The notes: generated by a model not told the origin, from the letters alone. A stretch of DNA of 37,770 nt from an uncultured Bacteroides sp. (GCA_949288585.1 CASEKR010000018.1:1-37770), one strand, 5' to 3'. Shown: positions 8,726 through 18,702, counted from the first letter of the stretch. A program made the numbers and translations.

Positions 8726-10165
8726 ATGGAATGGAATCTCTTGATAGAGCAGCTCGCCCGCCTGGCCTTCGACACGGTCCTGTGGGCCATCATCATCGGC
8801 ACCATAGTTGTCATCGTGATGGACAACCGCAACCCGGTGAAGACCATTGCCTGGGTGCTGGTGCTCATCTTCCTGCCGGTCGTCGGGCTGGTGCTGTATA
8901 TCTTCTTCGGGCGGAGCCAGCGCCATGAGCGCATCATAGGCAAGAAGGTGTATGGCCACCTGTTGAAGAAGCCGATGGCCGAGTATCTGGCACAGCCGTC
9001 CGCCCCCTTGCCGCCCGCCTACCGGCGGTTGGCCCACCTGTTCTACCACGTCAACCAGTCGCTGCCCTACGACGGCACCCAGGTGGATGCCTTCACCTCG
9101 GGCTACACCTTCCTGCCGGTCCTCCTGCGGGAGCTCATGCAGGCGCGGGAGCATATCCACATCGAGTCCTACATCTTCCAGGACGATGCCGTAGGCCGCC
9201 TGGTGCGCGACGTCCTTGCCGAGCGTTCGCGAGCCGGGGTCGAGGTGCGTGTCATCTATGACGACGTAGGCTGCTGGCACGTGCCGCCCCGCTTCTTCGA
9301 GGAGATGCGGGAAGCAGGCATGGACGTACGCAGCTTCCTGAAAGTGCGCTTCCCCCACTTCACCAACAAGGTCAACTACCGCAACCACCGCAAGGTCATC
9401 GTCATAGACGGCCGCACGGGCTTCGTGGGGGGGATGAACCTGGCCGAACGCTATGTAAAAGGCTATCCGTGGGGCGTGTGGCGTGACACCCACCTCATGC
9501 TGAAAGGAAGGGCGGTGCATGGGCTGCAGACTGCCTTCCTGCTGGACTGGTACTTTGTGGACCGCACCCTCATCACCTCCGCCCGCTACTTCCCCCCGCT
9601 GGGGAGCGGGCCGGGCACGTCGCAAGTACAGATAGTCACCAGCGAGCCCGTAGGCCCCTGGCGCGAGATCATGCAAGGCTTGGTCATGGCCGTGTCCTCT
9701 GCCCAGAAGTACTTCTACATCCAGACGCCCTACTTCCTGCCCACCGAACCCATGCTCATCGCCCTGCAAACCGCCGCGCTCAGCGGTGTGGACGTCCGCC
9801 TCATGCTGCCCGCCCGGGCCGACTCGCGCCTGACCCACCTGGGTTCGTGTTCCTACCTGGCCGACGTCTTGCAGGCGGGGGTCAAGGTCTACTTCTACCA
9901 GAAGGGGTTCCTCCATTCCAAGCTCATGGTGAGTGACGATTGCCTGTGCACCGTAGGGTCCACCAACGTGGACTTCCGTAGCTTTGAGCACAACTTCGAG
10001 GTCAATGCCTTTATCTATGACACCCCCACGGCCCTCCAGCTGCGCGAGGTATTCCTGCAAGACCAGCGCGACTGCCAGCAAGTCAGCTTCAAGGCATGGG
10101 TGAAACGCCCCTGGCGCCGCAAGGCGGCCGAAAGCCTGGTCCGCCTCTTCGCCCCCCTACTCTGA
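8726..10165 (+). CDS. cls: Cardiolipin synthase, PLD superfamily
   Basis: A 479-residue protein with two N-terminal membrane segments (about 15-32 and 41-61) and two phospholipase-D HKD motifs: H221-K223-D228 (HRKVIVIDG) and H397-K399-D404 (HSKLMVSDD), the second followed by GSTN. This is the layout of bacterial cardiolipin synthases, which condense two phosphatidylglycerols into cardiolipin and glycerol at the inner membrane. Length is typical. It has its own promoter directly behind the preceding terminator. Its last nine bases overlap the end of rsmD on the opposite strand, with no terminator between. Another PLD-type phospholipid synthase activity is possible, but the family is clear. Confidence 0.93.
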   Translation: MEWNLLIEQLARLAFDTVLWAIIIGTIVVIVMDNRNPVKTIAWVLVLIFLPVVGLVLYIFFGRSQRHERIIGKKVYGHLLKKPMAEYLAQPSAPLPPAYRRLAHLFYHVNQSLPYDGTQVDAFTSGYTFLPVLLRELMQAREHIHIESYIFQDDAVGRLVRDVLAERSRAGVEVRVIYDDVGCWHVPPRFFEEMREAGMDVRSFLKVRFPHFTNKVNYRNHRKVIVIDGRTGFVGGMNLAERYVKGYPWGVWRDTHLMLKGRAVHGLQTAFLLDWYFVDRTLITSARYFPPLGSGPGTSQVQIVTSEPVGPWREIMQGLVMAVSSAQKYFYIQTPYFLPTEPMLIALQTAALSGVDVRLMLPARADSRLTHLGSCSYLADVLQAGVKVYFYQKGFLHSKLMVSDDCLCTVGSTNVDFRSFEHNFEVNAFIYDTPTALQLREVFLQDQRDCQQVSFKAWVKRPWRRKAAESLVRLFAPLL

Positions 10166-10711
10166 GGGGGCGGGACTGCGGAAGAAGCTGAAGTTGACAC
10201 TGCCGTAGGCCCGGTGCTCTACGAAGCAGGGGTGCGCGTCGAAGTGGTCCTTCTTGCCATGCTCCAGCACGAACAATCCTCCCGGCTTCAGCACCTCGCC
10301 TCCCAGCACCAGGGCGGGCAGGCTCTCCAGCCCCTTCAACTCATAGGGAGGGTCGGCGAACACCAGGTCGAAACGGCGCTTCCCCCCCTGCACGAACCGG
10401 AACACGTCGGCGCGCACGGGCAGCCAGTTGTCTGCGCCCAATTCCCGCATCACCTTGCAGATGAAGGCGTAGTGCTCCCTATCCTTCTCTACCGACACCA
10501 CCTGCCTGCACCCGCGCGACAGCAACTCCAGGCTGATGCTTCCAGTCCCCGCAAAGAGGTCCAGGGCTTCCATCTCCTCCCAGTCGGAGGCGAAGCGGTT
10601 GGCCAGCACGTTGAAGAGGTTCTCCTTGGCGAAGTCCGTAGTGGGCCGTGCCTTGAAGGAGCGGGGCACGTCGAACCGCCGCCCCTTGTATATGCCACTG
10701 ACTACCCGCAT
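10157..10711 (-). CDS. rsmD: 16S rRNA (guanine(966)-N(2))-methyltransferase
   Basis: The open frame extends upstream to 10909, but homology-like sequence begins at MRVVSGIYKGRR, so I place the start at 10711 (184 residues, normal RsmD size). Motifs are the SAM-binding LDLFAGTGSISLELLSRG and the catalytic FADPPYEL, typical of N6/N2 methyltransferases acting on rRNA. RsmD methylates G966 of 16S rRNA during 30S assembly. The start overlaps the end of the DUF3822 gene by 10 bases, indicating coupled translation. The 3' end overlaps cls tail to tail by 9 bases. Confidence 0.93.
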   Translation of the reverse strand: MRVVSGIYKGRRFDVPRSFKARPTTDFAKENLFNVLANRFASDWEEMEALDLFAGTGSISLELLSRGCRQVVSVEKDREHYAFICKVMRELGADNWLPVRADVFRFVQGGKRRFDLVFADPPYELKGLESLPALVLGGEVLKPGGLFVLEHGKKDHFDAHPCFVEHRAYGSVNFSFFRSPAPSE

Positions 10712-11481
10712 AGCAACACTGATTGTAAGTCCAACATCCCGGCAGGCTCCATGACAGACACCCACCTGACAAACTCCCTCAGCCCCCCGGCCAGCCCCGG
10801 CCTTGCTTCGAGGTCTCCCAGCAAGTAGAGTTGGTCGTGCTCCTGGTCGAAGCCCAGCGTCTGCCACAGACAGAGCACGTAGTAGAGGGCATCCGGCGTC
10901 TGCCGGCACTGGTAGGCATTGGCCAGCAACAGGCGGCCGCCCTCGTAGGCAAGCACGTCGATATACTCACGGCGGACATGCACGTAGGCCTTCCGCGCCT
11001 CGTCCAGCCTGCTCTTGACCGAGAAGGCGTCTGCCAGGGGGGAGACCTGAGCGTACAGTTTCGCCCCGGGCTGCCATTCCTGCACCGCCCCGGCCACGCT
11101 GCGGTCCACCCCGAAGAGCACCACGGCGTTGCTGTTCCGCAGGATGTTGTACTCCACCTGCTCGTTCCCCTCCTTGGCATGGTTTAGGTAGAAGTAGTCC
11201 TCCACCTGCTCCTCATCGAAGTACTCCAGGGGCATAAGGGTGAAACGCTTGGTAGCCACCAGTACATTCACCCGCCTGAACGGGCGTCCCAGCCACTCCA
11301 TACGCTCGAATGCCTGCCGCAGGTTGACCGCCATGGGCAGGGTCGCGTCCACTTCCCAATTCTCCACCTCCATGCCTCCCTCCTGGGCCAGCGGCCTGGA
11401 AAGGGCAAAGGCAAAGCCGTCCGTACTGAGACGGACGGACAAGGTGCACTGTTCTGTATGATTATAATCTGCCATCTGCAT
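10702..11481 (-). CDS. DUF3822 family protein
   Basis: A 259-residue soluble protein with no signal peptide. The sequence pattern (TLSVRLSTDGFAFA near the start, PLEYFDEEQVEDYFYLNH, then YVHVRREYIDVLAYEGGRLLLANAYQCRQTPDALYY) matches the Bacteroidetes DUF3822 family, whose fold recalls the actin-like/ASKHA group; that fold statement is from family memory, not visible here. Function is unknown. It sits directly upstream of rsmD with a 10-base overlap and overlaps a small membrane ORF by up to 20 bases at its start, forming a tight three-ORF unit. Starts at 11481 or 11475 are both possible. Confidence 0.85.
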   Translation of the reverse strand: MQMADYNHTEQCTLSVRLSTDGFAFALSRPLAQEGGMEVENWEVDATLPMAVNLRQAFERMEWLGRPFRRVNVLVATKRFTLMPLEYFDEEQVEDYFYLNHAKEGNEQVEYNILRNSNAVVLFGVDRSVAGAVQEWQPGAKLYAQVSPLADAFSVKSRLDEARKAYVHVRREYIDVLAYEGGRLLLANAYQCRQTPDALYYVLCLWQTLGFDQEHDQLYLLGDLEARPGLAGGLREFVRWVSVMEPAGMLDLQSVLLCG

Positions 11482-11644
11482 AGTCTGTTACATTCCCGCC
11501 ATGCTCCTGACTCGCGCTGTCCGTCCCCGCCTCCCATTGTCCCGGGGCATCCCCCTGGGGGATTGCGGCCGAAACACTGGCATAACAAAGGTAGGCCAGC
11601 AACAGGATACATAGCAATAAAACCACATTTAATAAGCTCTTCAT
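11462..11644 (-). CDS. Small hydrophobic ORF upstream of DUF3822 (60 residues)
   Basis: The protein begins with a basic residue and a hydrophobic segment (MKSLLNVVLLLCILLLAYLCY), followed by a polar 35-residue tail. The first half could be a membrane anchor or signal peptide; no lipobox is obvious. Its stop lies inside the start region of the DUF3822 gene, and a perfect TAnnTTTG box lies about 40 bases upstream, so it may be the first gene of the unit. The tail has no recognisable domain and may be degenerate. It might also be a leader ORF. Confidence 0.5.
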   Translation of the reverse strand: MKSLLNVVLLLCILLLAYLCYASVSAAIPQGDAPGQWEAGTDSASQEHGGNVTDYADGRL

Positions 11645-11683
11645 AACAAAGGGTATGCTTTAGTTTTGCTATATTCGCACCGC

Positions 11684-11691
11684 AAAAGTAG
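11684..11691 (-). promoter_or_regulatory. -7 box for the small ORF-DUF3822-rsmD unit
   Basis: TACTTTTG on the minus strand is an exact TAnnTTTG match in the divergent gap with the helicase gene. No well-spaced TTTG -33 box is seen. Confidence 0.5.
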
Positions 11692-11744
11692 AACAAAAAT
11701 ACAGAAATAGCCTGCTATCCACCCACTTTTTTTGCACAACAGCT

Positions 11745-13178
11745 ATGGTAAACAAGTATTTAGAACAACAGATAAGGAGGCGCTTCCCCTACACGCCCAC
11801 CTCCGAACAGGCAGCAGCCCTGGAGCGCCTGGCCGAGTTCCTGGCCTCCCCCGCCCCGGACGGCATCTTCCTCCTGCGCGGCTATGCCGGCACGGGGAAG
11901 ACCTCGCTGGTCGGTGCACTGGTGCGCACCCTGGACCAACTGGGGCAGAAATCCGTCCTGCTGGCCCCGACGGGACGGGCGGCCAAGGTGTTCAGCGCCT
12001 ACGCCGGGCATCCCGCCTTCACCATCCACAAGAAAATCTACCGCCAACGCTCCTTCTCCAATGACCAGGCCAACTTCACGCTGAACGACAACCTGACGAC
12101 GCACACCCTCTACCTCGTAGACGAAGCCTCCATGATTTCAAACGAAGGACTGTCCGGCGCCCTGTTCGGCACCGGCAGGCTGCTGGACGACCTGGTCCAC
12201 TTCGTCTACTCCGGCCAGGGCTGCCGCCTGTTGCTCCTGGGAGACGTGGCCCAGCTTCCCCCCGTCGGCGAAGAGCAAAGCCCCGCACTGTGCGGCGAAG
12301 CACTGAAAGGCTACGGGCTGGAGGTCGTGGAGGCAGACCTCACGCAAGTGGTCCGCCAAGCCCAGGAATCGGGCATCTTGTGGAACGCCACCCGCCTGCG
12401 CGAAGCCATCGCCCGCGAAGACTGGTTCTCCCTGCCCAAGATACGCGTCGCGGGCTTCGCCGACATCCGCCCGCTGCCCGGCAACGAACTGATAGACGCC
12501 CTGGAAGAGTGCTACTCGCGCGACGGGATGGACGAGACCATCGTGATTTGCCGGAGCAATAAGCGGGCCAACATCTACAACAACGGCATCCGCTCGCGCA
12601 TCCTCTGGCGGGAGGACGAACTGGAGTCGGGCGACCTGCTGATGGTGGCCAAGAACAATTACTACTGGACAGGACTGGAGAAGGACAAGAGCGAAGGCTT
12701 CATTGCCAACGGCGAGACGGCCATCGTCCGCCGGGTGCGCCGCACGCATGAACTGTACGGCTTCCGCTTTGCCGACGCCATCCTCACCTTCCCGGACTGC
12801 AACGACCTGGAGATGGAAGTCAGCCTCCTGCTCGACACCCTGCAAAGCGACGCGCCCGCCCTACCCCGGGCGGACAACGACCGGCTGTTCCAAAGCGTGC
12901 TGGAGGATTATGCCGATATCCCCACCAAGGCCGAACGCATGAAGAAGATAAAGGCCGACCCGCACTACAACGCCCTGCAAGTGAAGTATGCCTACGCCAT
13001 CACCTGCCACAAGGCGCAGGGCGGGCAATGGAAGAACGTCTTCCTGGACCAAGGCTACATGGCCGACGAATACCTGACGCCCGACTATTTCCGGTGGCTC
13101 TACACAGCCTTCACCCGCGCCACGGGGACGTTGTATCTGGTGAACTACCCGGCGGCGCAACTGTCTGACGAAGGATAG
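11745..13178 (+). CDS. RecD-like ATP-dependent DNA helicase (SF1, short form)
   Basis: A 477-residue superfamily 1 helicase. Walker A is GYAGTGKT at 47-54, motif Ia APTGRAAK at 74-81, and Walker B LVDEASM at 124-130. Motif III is LLLGDVAQLPPVG. The C-terminal UvrD_C_2-like part holds YAYAITCHKAQGGQW (motif V) and WLYTAFTRAT (motif VI). It is shorter than classical RecD2 and lacks the long N-terminal extension; such stand-alone proteins are common in Bacteroides. A DNA repair or replication-fork role is inferred from the family. It is divergent from the DUF3822 unit and convergent with dinB, with only 19 bases between stops. Confidence 0.88.
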   Translation: MVNKYLEQQIRRRFPYTPTSEQAAALERLAEFLASPAPDGIFLLRGYAGTGKTSLVGALVRTLDQLGQKSVLLAPTGRAAKVFSAYAGHPAFTIHKKIYRQRSFSNDQANFTLNDNLTTHTLYLVDEASMISNEGLSGALFGTGRLLDDLVHFVYSGQGCRLLLLGDVAQLPPVGEEQSPALCGEALKGYGLEVVEADLTQVVRQAQESGILWNATRLREAIAREDWFSLPKIRVAGFADIRPLPGNELIDALEECYSRDGMDETIVICRSNKRANIYNNGIRSRILWREDELESGDLLMVAKNNYYWTGLEKDKSEGFIANGETAIVRRVRRTHELYGFRFADAILTFPDCNDLEMEVSLLLDTLQSDAPALPRADNDRLFQSVLEDYADIPTKAERMKKIKADPHYNALQVKYAYAITCHKAQGGQWKNVFLDQGYMADEYLTPDYFRWLYTAFTRATGTLYLVNYPAAQLSDEG

Positions 13179-13197
13179 GAGCGACCCGGAGTACTGC

Positions 13198-14304
13198 TTA
13201 TTCCCAGCCCTCGAACTCCAGCCGCAACTGCTCCCAAACGCCATGGGAGTCGCCGTCCTCTTCATGCGGATTGGAGACGGAGAGGCCGATGAGGCGGATG
13301 GGGTGCTCGGCATAATCGACATCCTGCAACAGTTGCTTGGCCAGGGGGAGGATGGCATCAAGCGTAGTCAGTTCCTTGCTTTGCGTCAGGCTGCGGGTGA
13401 TTTGCTTGAAGTCGTGGAACTTGATTTTCAGCGTCAGCGTGTTGCCCCGGAAGTCCTTGCTCTCCAGGCGGCGCACCAGTTCCACTGCCACGTGGTAGAG
13501 TTCGATGATGACGGACGAGCGGAGCGAGATGTCTTTCTCCAGCGTGCGTTCGCAGCCAATAGACTTACGGACACGCACCGCCTCCACCGGGCGCAGGTCG
13601 ACGCCCCGGGCAAAATCGTAATAAATACTGCCCACCTTGCCGAACTCGCGGGTAAGCCGCTCGAGCGAACAGGCGCGGAGTTGCAGGCCATTGTGGATGC
13701 CGAGGGCGTGCATCCGCTTGGCGGTGACGGGGCCGACGCCCCAGAAACTCTCAATGGGCAGGCGGGCAATGAACTCCAAGGCCTGGTCGGGATGGATGGT
13801 GCAGAGGCCGTCGGGCTTGCGGTAGTCCGAAGCAATCTTGGCCAGGAACTTGTTGTAGGACACGCCGGCCGAGGCGACGAGATGGAGGCGTTCGCGAATC
13901 TTCTGCTTGATTTCCTTCGCAATGTCCACGGCCAGGGCAATGCCCGGCTTGTTCTCCGTGACGTCGAGGAAAGCCTCGTCCAGCGAGATAGGCTCTACCA
14001 GGTCGGTATATTCATGGAATATCTCGTGTATCTGGCGCGAGACCTCCTTGTAGACCTCCATGCGCCCCCGGACGAAGATGAGCGGCGGGCAGAGCTTCTT
14101 GGCCTTCAGCGACGACATGGCCGAACGCACCCCGTAGCGGCGCGCCTCGTAGCTGGCGGCAGCCACCACGCCCCGTTCCTCTGCATGGCCCACGGCGATG
14201 GGCTTGCCGCGCAGTTCGGGATGGTCACGCTGCTCGACGGAGGCGTAGAAGGCGTCCATGTCGATGTGGATGATTTTCCGCTGGGTGTGAAGAGGGTCGT
14301 CCAT
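13198..14304 (-). CDS. dinB: DNA polymerase IV (Y-family)
   Basis: A 368-residue Y-family polymerase. The first catalytic aspartate is D15 in IIHIDMDAFYASVEQRD, and D109/E110 lie in SLDEAFLDVTE. The SYEARRYGVRSAM motif of the finger region is present. Thumb (helix-hairpin-helix, PIESFWGVGPVTAKRM) and little-finger regions follow. The C-terminus carries QLRLEF, resembling the beta-clamp-binding motif that tethers Pol IV to the sliding clamp. It performs error-prone lesion bypass. Its start overlaps the MATE gene stop by one base (TGATG), so the two are translationally coupled. No LexA-type operator was recognised. Confidence 0.95.
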   Translation of the reverse strand: MDDPLHTQRKIIHIDMDAFYASVEQRDHPELRGKPIAVGHAEERGVVAAASYEARRYGVRSAMSSLKAKKLCPPLIFVRGRMEVYKEVSRQIHEIFHEYTDLVEPISLDEAFLDVTENKPGIALAVDIAKEIKQKIRERLHLVASAGVSYNKFLAKIASDYRKPDGLCTIHPDQALEFIARLPIESFWGVGPVTAKRMHALGIHNGLQLRACSLERLTREFGKVGSIYYDFARGVDLRPVEAVRVRKSIGCERTLEKDISLRSSVIIELYHVAVELVRRLESKDFRGNTLTLKIKFHDFKQITRSLTQSKELTTLDAILPLAKQLLQDVDYAEHPIRLIGLSVSNPHEEDGDSHGVWEQLRLEFEGWE

Positions 14305-15647
14305 CAGCGTTGCACCCGTTTGATTTTCTTATAGACATACAGGTAGGCCGGGATGAGGAAGGCATCGGCAAACACCCAAGCCGTGGAGTCGCCGAAGCAG
14401 ACGGCCAGGTAGCCCCACAGCGGCACGGCAATGACGCTGACCAGAATGCGGGCAATCATCTCGGAGACGCCGGACAGCATGGCCAGGTTGGTGAACCCGG
14501 CTCCCTGGATGGTGTAGCGCAGGATGCAAAGCAAACCGAGCACGGGGAAGAAGGACACGGAGACGTGCAGGAAGAGGGCGGTGTCGGCCAGTATCTCCGT
14601 CTCCGAGGCATCCACGAACAGCAGGGCAATCTCCTTCGACCCGGACATCAGCACGCAGAAAGTGAACGCCCAGTAGGCCAAAGCCATCAGCGCGGCCACC
14701 TTGACGCCCTGCATGATGCGCTCTGGACGGCCCGCCCCGTAGTTCTGCCCCGCATAGGTGGCCATGGCGATGCCCAGGCTCTCGAAGGGGCACATGAAGA
14801 ACATCTTGATGCGCATGGCGGCGGTGAAGGCGGCCACGCAGGCGGTGCCCAGGGCATTGTTGGCGCTCTGCAACATGATGCTGCCGATGGCCGTGATGGA
14901 GAACTGGAGCCCCATCGGTACGCCGATGCCCAGCAGGATGCGGGCAATGGGCTTGCTGAAACGCCGCTCGGCAGGCACCGTGCGCAGGATGTCGAAGCGG
15001 CGCGTCATGTAGAAGTAACACAACACGGCCGAGAAGCCTTGCGAGAAGACGGTGGCAATGGCCGCGCCCGCCACGCCCCAGCCCAGCACCAGAATGGTGA
15101 AGAGGTCGAGCACGATGTTGAGCACGGCCGCCAGCAAGAGGAACCAGAAAGGCGTCTTGCTGTCGCCCAAGGCGCGGATGATGCTGGAAAGCAGGTTGTA
15201 GAAGAAGGTGCAGGGAATGCCGATGAAGGTGATGAGCAGGTAGACGTAGGCCTCGTCGAAGATATTGCCGGGGGTACGCATCAGGCGCAGGATGTCGTCG
15301 CAAAGAATGCCGGTGGCGACGGCCAGCACCACGGACATCACCGCCGCCAGCTGGAGGCTGACCACCACGCAACGGCGCATCGTCGAATAGTCCCTCGCCC
15401 CGAACTTCTGGGCCACGGGAATGCCGAAGCCCCCGCAACAGCCGTTGCAGAAACCCAGTATCAGGAACACCACCGACGAACTGGCGCCCACGGCAGCCAG
15501 CGAGTCGATGCCCAAGAATTTGCCCACGATGGCGGCATCCACCAGCGAGTAGGTCTGTTGCAGCAAGTTGCCCATCAGCAGGGGCAAGGTGAAAGATAAT
15601 AGTTGCGGGAATATCCGCCCTTCGGTCATTTCTTTTATGGCAGCCAT
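14304..15647 (-). CDS. MATE family efflux transporter
   Basis: A 447-residue polytopic membrane protein with about 12 hydrophobic segments in two similar halves. The opening segment (FTLPLLMGNLLQQTYSLVDAAIVGKFLG) is typical of the MATE family: cation-coupled antiporters exporting drugs or metabolites across the inner membrane. It most resembles the NorM/DinF-like branch found widely in Bacteroides; the substrate cannot be read from sequence. It forms a coupled pair with dinB. A MATE protein beside a damage-tolerance polymerase recalls the dinF-SOS association of other bacteria, but that link is inference here. Confidence 0.92.
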   Translation of the reverse strand: MAAIKEMTEGRIFPQLLSFTLPLLMGNLLQQTYSLVDAAIVGKFLGIDSLAAVGASSSVVFLILGFCNGCCGGFGIPVAQKFGARDYSTMRRCVVVSLQLAAVMSVVLAVATGILCDDILRLMRTPGNIFDEAYVYLLITFIGIPCTFFYNLLSSIIRALGDSKTPFWFLLLAAVLNIVLDLFTILVLGWGVAGAAIATVFSQGFSAVLCYFYMTRRFDILRTVPAERRFSKPIARILLGIGVPMGLQFSITAIGSIMLQSANNALGTACVAAFTAAMRIKMFFMCPFESLGIAMATYAGQNYGAGRPERIMQGVKVAALMALAYWAFTFCVLMSGSKEIALLFVDASETEILADTALFLHVSVSFFPVLGLLCILRYTIQGAGFTNLAMLSGVSEMIARILVSVIAVPLWGYLAVCFGDSTAWVFADAFLIPAYLYVYKKIKRVQR

Positions 15648-15691
15648 ACGTTGTTATCCTCCTTTTTTATAATACGCTTCGAAAAGCGGCG

Positions 15692-15721
15692 CAAAAGTAC
15701 AGAAAAAGCAGGAAAAACAAA
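15692..15721 (-). promoter_or_regulatory. Promoter of the MATE-dinB operon
   Basis: The -7 box TACTTTTG (minus, 15692-15699) is exact. A TTTG at 15718-15721 lies 18 bases upstream and another at 15722-15725 lies 22 bases upstream, bracketing the usual -33 spacing. Confidence 0.55.
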
Positions 15722-15729
15722 CAAATCTT

Positions 15730-15744
15730 TGCAACCAAGTTGCA
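15730..15744. promoter_or_regulatory. Palindromic operator, candidate Fur/Zur-family box
   Basis: TGCAAC-CAA-GTTGCA is a perfect 6-bp dyad with a 3-base spacer. It sits 12 bases upstream of the -7 box of the ATPase-regulator operon, over the -33 region, and also behind the divergent MATE promoter. The only regulator encoded in the operon is Fur-family, making it the obvious candidate ligand. That pairing is inference. Confidence 0.6.
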
Positions 15745-15756
15745 CGCCCGTTGCCG

Positions 15757-15764
15757 TACCTTTG
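15757..15764 (+). promoter_or_regulatory. -7 box of the metal ATPase operon
   Basis: TACCTTTG is an exact TAnnTTTG, 28 bases before the ATPase start codon. The normal -33 position is occupied by the palindrome, and TTTG appears only at a 25-base spacing. This would fit a regulated promoter. Confidence 0.65.
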
Positions 15765-15792
15765 CAGCGGAAACCAATCAGAAGACTAAGAT

Positions 15793-17718
<1,926 letters not shown>

Positions 17719-17750
17719 AAAGTTAAGTTTTAAGACATTAGCATAGATAT

Positions 17751-18185
17751 ATGAAAGACGAAGAACGATACCTCTCCATGCTGGCCCGGCGCGCCATCCA
17801 GCCCACGGCCATCCGCCTGCTGGTGCTGGATGCCCTGGTGCAGGCCCGCCAATCGCTCTCGCTGGCCGACCTGGACGACCGGCTGGACACGGTGGACAAG
17901 TCGACCATCTACCGCACGCTGACCCTCTTCCTGGGCCACCACCTCATCCACAGCATCGACGACGGCACAGGCTCCTTCAAGTACGCCGTCTGCAGCGACG
18001 ACTGCACGTGCGGCATGGGCGACCTGCACGCCCACTTCCATTGCGAACGCTGCAACCGCACCTTCTGCTTCACCAACCTGCCCGCCCCCCTGGTCAACCT
18101 GCCCGAGGGCTTCAGCATCCGCAGCATCAACTACGTCCTCAAAGGCCTCTGCCCCGAATGCGCGGCACACGCCCCGCACCGGTAG
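17751..18185 (+). CDS. Fur-family metalloregulator (Zur/PerR-like)
   Basis: A 144-residue protein with the Fur winged helix (about 10-80; STIYRTLTLFLGHHLIH is the recognition region). The C-terminal dimerisation/metal domain has H93, H95, H97, C98, C101 in HAHFHCERC, and C134/C137 in CPEC, a structural zinc site. It follows the ZntA-like ATPase on the same strand, which implies metal-dependent control of that pump, possibly with autoregulation through the palindrome at 15730. A Fur protein controlling an exporter is unusual, since exporters are classically induced by MerR or ArsR sensors. Exact metal (Zn, Fe, Mn) is unknown. Confidence 0.9.
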   Translation: MKDEERYLSMLARRAIQPTAIRLLVLDALVQARQSLSLADLDDRLDTVDKSTIYRTLTLFLGHHLIHSIDDGTGSFKYAVCSDDCTCGMGDLHAHFHCERCNRTFCFTNLPAPLVNLPEGFSIRSINYVLKGLCPECAAHAPHR

Positions 18186-18287
18186 GCCATCCGTCCGCCT
18201 CCGCCCGTTGGCTCCTGCCCGCTCCCTCCGTGCCATGCTCCCGAAAAGGGAGGGAGGAGGCTGCAGGATTGCTGCCTATGTTCCTTC
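18186..18287. other. GC-rich hairpin region downstream of the Fur-family gene
   Basis: GCTCCC and GGGAGG arms around GAAAA at about 18237-18253 form a short hairpin, with longer C-rich/G-rich pairing around it. No T-run follows, so it is not a textbook terminator. No gene is supported here. Confidence 0.35.
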
Positions 18288-18420
18288 ATATCCCATATGG
18301 GATTGGCTACATATTCCACGTGGAATACCCTCCATATTCCAATAGAGATATTTTACTATTCCTATTGGAATACGAACAATATTCCAATAGAGATATTGAA
18401 TATATTCCAATTGGAATATA
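18288..18420. repeat. Tandem dyad array, six units of about 23 bp (core ATTCCA/TGGAAT)
   Basis: Units begin at 18288, 18311, 18334, 18356, 18379 and 18402, with spacings of 23, 23, 22, 23 and 23. Most start ATATTCC; the first starts ATATCCC. Several cores are perfect palindromes: ATCCCATATGGGAT, ATTCCACGTGGAAT and ATATTCCAATTGGAATAT. Two units are near identical (ATATTCCAATAGAGATATT). It lies between the convergent Fur-family and nhaD genes, with no -7 box seen near it. Confidence 0.8.
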
Positions 18421-18441
18421 AAAGAATACAGGAGGCTGTCG

Positions 18442-18460
18442 TGCAGGCAACCTGCCTGCA
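18442..18460. repeat. Short perfect hairpin
   Basis: TGCAGGCA and TGCCTGCA are separated by ACC. No T-run follows. It lies between the dyad array and the inverted-repeat element. Confidence 0.4.
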
Positions 18461-18538
18461 ATGTTCCAGGCAGCACCGTCCAAGGTATCCAGGCAACTCC
18501 CTACACCAAGAACCGGGCACAGGGTACTGAAAAGAGGA

Positions 18539-18674
18539 TGTATCAAAGCGCAATCCTACCATTTCTGCCATGTTGAGTGGATCGAAGCGTAGCCGAAACA
18601 CTTCCCACAAGCTTACGGGAGACCCTTCGACTACGCTCAGGGGGACAGAAATGATAGGATTGCGCTTTGATACA
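18539..18674. repeat. 136-bp inverted-repeat element (MITE- or REP-like)
   Basis: Terminal arms 18539-18567 and 18646-18674 are 29 bp long with one mismatch; the ends read TGTATCAAAGCGCAATCCTA. The interior has a second imperfect inverted repeat, GGATCGAAGCGTAGCCGA versus CCTTCGACTACGCTCAGG. The latter resembles a repetitive extragenic motif found in many genomes. There is no ORF inside and no clear target-site duplication. Confidence 0.65.
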
Positions 18675-18702
18675 CCCTCTCAGGGTGACAGGATGATAGA
18701 GC

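Noticed and set aside
8720-10081. Minus-strand open frame of 453 codons opposite cls
   Set aside because: It has no protein motifs; the plus frame carries both HKD motifs.
14310-15599. Long plus-strand open frame of 429 codons opposite the MATE gene
   Set aside because: It is His/Gly/Glu-rich shadow sequence with no hydrophobic pattern. The MATE frame has clear membrane segments and is coupled to dinB.
18288-18420. CRISPR array
   Set aside because: The repeat cores are only about 14 bases and differ from each other, the gaps are 8-9 bases, and no cas genes are present. The period fits tandem dyads, not repeat-spacer units.
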